From the NCBI GenBank assembly GCA_965230515.1, contig OZ246007.1:2294001-2358000 (forward strand): a stretch of 64,000 bases of DNA, given 5' to 3'. Positions within the stretch are counted from its first letter, which is position 1; each line of letters starts with the position of its first letter. Below, in pieces: positions 62,058-64,000 of this stretch. The notes below the pieces were generated by a model, which saw nothing but the letters and a program-made list of their open reading frames with translations, searched no databases and had not been told where the DNA came from. Both the position numbers and the translations under genes were made by a program. This stretch comes from JAJFKB01 sp965230515 (GTDB lineage Bacteria > Pseudomonadota > Gammaproteobacteria > Pseudomonadales > IMCC2047).

Positions 62058-63148
62058 TCTTCAGTGTCAGTCGTCAGCGCCGCCTGTTGACGGCTGATAG
62101 CCCACGTTATGTGCTCCTGCACCATTTCAGTGGTATCCGTAAGCCGGGACTCAAGGGCCTTAAGGATATTGTTGCTGGCAGCTGCATTACCCAGTGCGAC
62201 GGCAATGTTACGCAGCCATCCCTGGTAGCCGGCACGCCTTATAGCTGATCCGGCGGTTTTGTCGAGGAATTCCTGTTCTGTCCAGTGAAACAGCGCTATC
62301 AATTGTGCGCTATCGAGGCCATGTCGAGGCTTAAAATCGTCCTCAGTGGAAAACTGTGCAAATCGATTCCAGGGGCAAACGGTTTGACAGTCATCGCAGC
62401 CGAAAATACGATTGCCGATAAGTGGTCTGAAATGCTCCGGAATGGGCCCTTTCAGTTCGATAGTGAGGTAGGAAATACACTTTCTTGCGTCGAGCACGTA
62501 GGGCTTTACAAACGCCCGGGTGGGGCAGGCGTCGAGGCAGGCGGTGCAATGGCCACAGTGGTTCCTGGTGTCGGGTTGGTCGATAGGAAGCGCCAGATTG
62601 GTGAAGATCTCTCCCAGAAAAAAATAGGAGCCAGCGCGGCGATTAAGTAGCATGGTGTTTTTGCCGATCCAGCCCAGCCCGGATTTTTCTGCCAGCGCGC
62701 GCTCCAGAACGGGAGCGCTGTCAACGAACGCGCGACAGCCGTGCATGGCTGCTTTTTCATCAATTTTAGTGGCCAGTTTGGCAAGCCGTTTGCGCATCAT
62801 TTTATGGTAGTCGCGACCCATCGCGTATCGTGAAATGGCTGCGTTTTCGTTCTGTTGGTGATGCTCGGTAGCCCGCGGTGCGATAGTCAGATAATCGAGA
62901 CGCACCGAAATAACGCGCAGTGTTCCGGGAAGCAGTTGTTCGGGATGACTTCTTTTGCTGCCGTGTTGTGCCATGTAATCAAGATCACCGTGAAGCCCCT
63001 CGGATAGCCAGCGATTCAAACGCTGCTCATGCTCCTTGAGGTCAATGTCAGTAATGCCCACTTGCTGAAAACCAAGCTCGGCACCCCAGGATTTAATCTC
63101 TTTGGCCAGATGAGGCAAATTTGGTTTTTCCGGGGTTGTTGTCGGCAT
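62054..63148 (-). CDS. queG: Epoxyqueuosine reductase
   Basis: 364 aa from ATG 63148; the longer reading from 63250 runs into the nnr promoter. Two 4Fe-4S sites are visible: CGHCTACLDACPTRAF and CDDCQTVCPWNRF. DYHKMMRKRLAKLA and GWIGKNTMLLN belong to the cobalamin-binding core. It makes queuosine in tRNA, the same modified base used by gluQ in this window. Confidence 0.95.
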   Translation of the reverse strand: MPTTTPEKPNLPHLAKEIKSWGAELGFQQVGITDIDLKEHEQRLNRWLSEGLHGDLDYMAQHGSKRSHPEQLLPGTLRVISVRLDYLTIAPRATEHHQQNENAAISRYAMGRDYHKMMRKRLAKLATKIDEKAAMHGCRAFVDSAPVLERALAEKSGLGWIGKNTMLLNRRAGSYFFLGEIFTNLALPIDQPDTRNHCGHCTACLDACPTRAFVKPYVLDARKCISYLTIELKGPIPEHFRPLIGNRIFGCDDCQTVCPWNRFAQFSTEDDFKPRHGLDSAQLIALFHWTEQEFLDKTAGSAIRRAGYQGWLRNIAVALGNAAASNNILKALESRLTDTTEMVQEHITWAISRQQAALTTDTED

Positions 63149-63238
63149 TGAGGACCATCTGAATTGCTTAAAATATGCGGTGGTTGTGCCATAATAGCGC
63201 ACTGACACTCGATAACAAACCGATGAGCAGAATAAACG

Positions 63239-64000
63239 ATGACTGATCAACAGCAGCTGCCCACCCTGCTTTTTCTCGCCGAACAGACACGAAAACTGGA
63301 CCAGATTGCGATCCGGGATTTTAGGATTCCCGGTATCAGATTAATGCGTCGTGCGGGTGAGGCCGCTTTTGATTTATTGCGGCAATTATGGCCGCAAACC
63401 CAATCGATAAGCGTCTGGTGCGGTTCAGGCAACAATGGTGGTGATGGTTATATTATTGCCGGACTGGCTGTTCGCAGCGGTATGGCGGTCCAGCTGGTGC
63501 AGGTGGGTGCGGCGGAAAAGTTACATGGGGATGCCAGACTTGCCCATGACTGGGCCTTGCAGCAGGGTGTTTCCTGTGAGCCTTTTTGCCCGAAAACGGC
63601 GATTAACGGTGATGTGATTGTGGACGCCATGTTGGGTACAGGGCTTACCGGAGAGGTTGGTGGTGTCTACGGAAAAGCCATCGATGTCATCACTGAGGCG
63701 GGAAGGCGGGTGCTGGCGGTCGATATTCCATCCGGCTTATCCAGCGATACAGGTGCTGTGTTGGGTAAATCCGTCACGGCAAACGCCACAATCTCTTTTA
63801 TAGGCTTAAAGCAGGGCCTGCTGACCGGTAGTGGGCCGGCACGCTGCGGTGTTCTTTACTACAACGATTTGCAAGTTCCGAAAAAGGTTTTTGAGGAGGT
63901 ACAGGAAAGCGCTCGACGCGTTGATGCTGTGGTTCTGCAAGAATTATTACCGCGACGAAAACAGGATGCCCACAAGGGAGATTTTGGGCGTGTGCTGGTG
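63239..64000 (+). CDS. nnr: NAD(P)H-hydrate epimerase/dehydratase, N-terminal part
   Basis: 254 codons from ATG 63239 to the window edge, open throughout; the gene is truncated by the edge. The epimerase (YjeF_N) domain has WCGSGNNGGDGYIIA, DAMLGTGLTG and VDIPSGLSSDTG. After about residue 225 the dehydratase domain begins (AHKGDFGRVLV). It repairs hydrated NADH/NADPH. It is divergent from queG, as is common in gammaproteobacteria. Confidence 0.93.
   Translation, partial: MTDQQQLPTLLFLAEQTRKLDQIAIRDFRIPGIRLMRRAGEAAFDLLRQLWPQTQSISVWCGSGNNGGDGYIIAGLAVRSGMAVQLVQVGAAEKLHGDARLAHDWALQQGVSCEPFCPKTAINGDVIVDAMLGTGLTGEVGGVYGKAIDVITEAGRRVLAVDIPSGLSSDTGAVLGKSVTANATISFIGLKQGLLTGSGPARCGVLYYNDLQVPKKVFEEVQESARRVDAVVLQELLPRRKQDAHKGDFGRVLV

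Overview
The window looks like a gammaproteobacterial chromosome, probably close to the Pseudomonadales or Cellvibrio-type lineages, carrying a mobile genomic island on its left. The lineage guess rests on gene order: rimP-nusA-infB-rbfA-truB-rpsO-pnp, a cbrB-like gene next to pcnB-folK-panB-panC, gluQ-dksA, and rsgA/orn/queG/nnr. No species can be named from sequence reading alone.

Region 1 (about 1-27.5 kb) is accessory DNA. It begins with an unrecognised lipoprotein/membrane-protein operon, an orphan 318-aa helix-turn-helix protein and a tyrosine integrase. Upstream of the integrase lies a tRNA-3'-end-like core flanked on both sides by copies of one 9-bp repeat, which resembles an attachment site. 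Two small genes (one an AlpA-like regulator) follow, then an AbiEi-like/Fic fusion with an XRE regulator and two sets of candidate operators. A hairpin-dense stretch of about 770 bp without convincing coding potential comes next. After it lies a type I restriction operon (HTH, hsdM, hsdS, a PD-(D/E)XK-like DUF4268-type protein, hsdR) followed by a GHKL-ATPase/STAS-like pair. A compact operon then encodes a ComEC-like metallo-beta-lactamase-fold protein, a fused E2-E1-JAB ubiquitin-like-conjugation protein and a four-helix membrane protein. The island ends with a hairpin-rich leader, the antirestriction gene ardA, small plasmid-type genes, a relaxase and mobC. It therefore appears mobilizable, armed with several defence-type modules and also with an anti-restriction gene.

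Region 2 (about 27.8-38.4 kb, plus strand) is a complete chemosensory cluster: cheY-cheA-cheW-MCP-STAS-unknown-cheR-cheD-cheB-cheY-cheX-like. The receptor ends in a CheR/CheB docking pentapeptide. Converging on it (38.5-43.5 kb, minus strand) is a PAS histidine kinase with an HDOD response regulator and a response regulator whose HD-GYP-like domain has lost the HD pair.

Region 3 (43.6-52.5 kb, plus strand) is the nusA-infB translation/transcription operon. It is preceded by a promoter and two serial terminator-like hairpins, suggesting attenuation or a short RNA.

Region 4 (52.5-64 kb) holds housekeeping genes, mostly on the minus strand: tag, panC, panB, folK, pcnB, a receiver-less CbrB-like sigma-54 activator, gluQ, dksA, rsgA and queG. 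orn and the truncated nnr are on the plus strand. The 650-bp gap between the cbrB-like gene and pcnB contains CA-rich Hfq/Crc-type motifs and a long hairpin in the position that the CrcZ small RNA holds in Pseudomonas.
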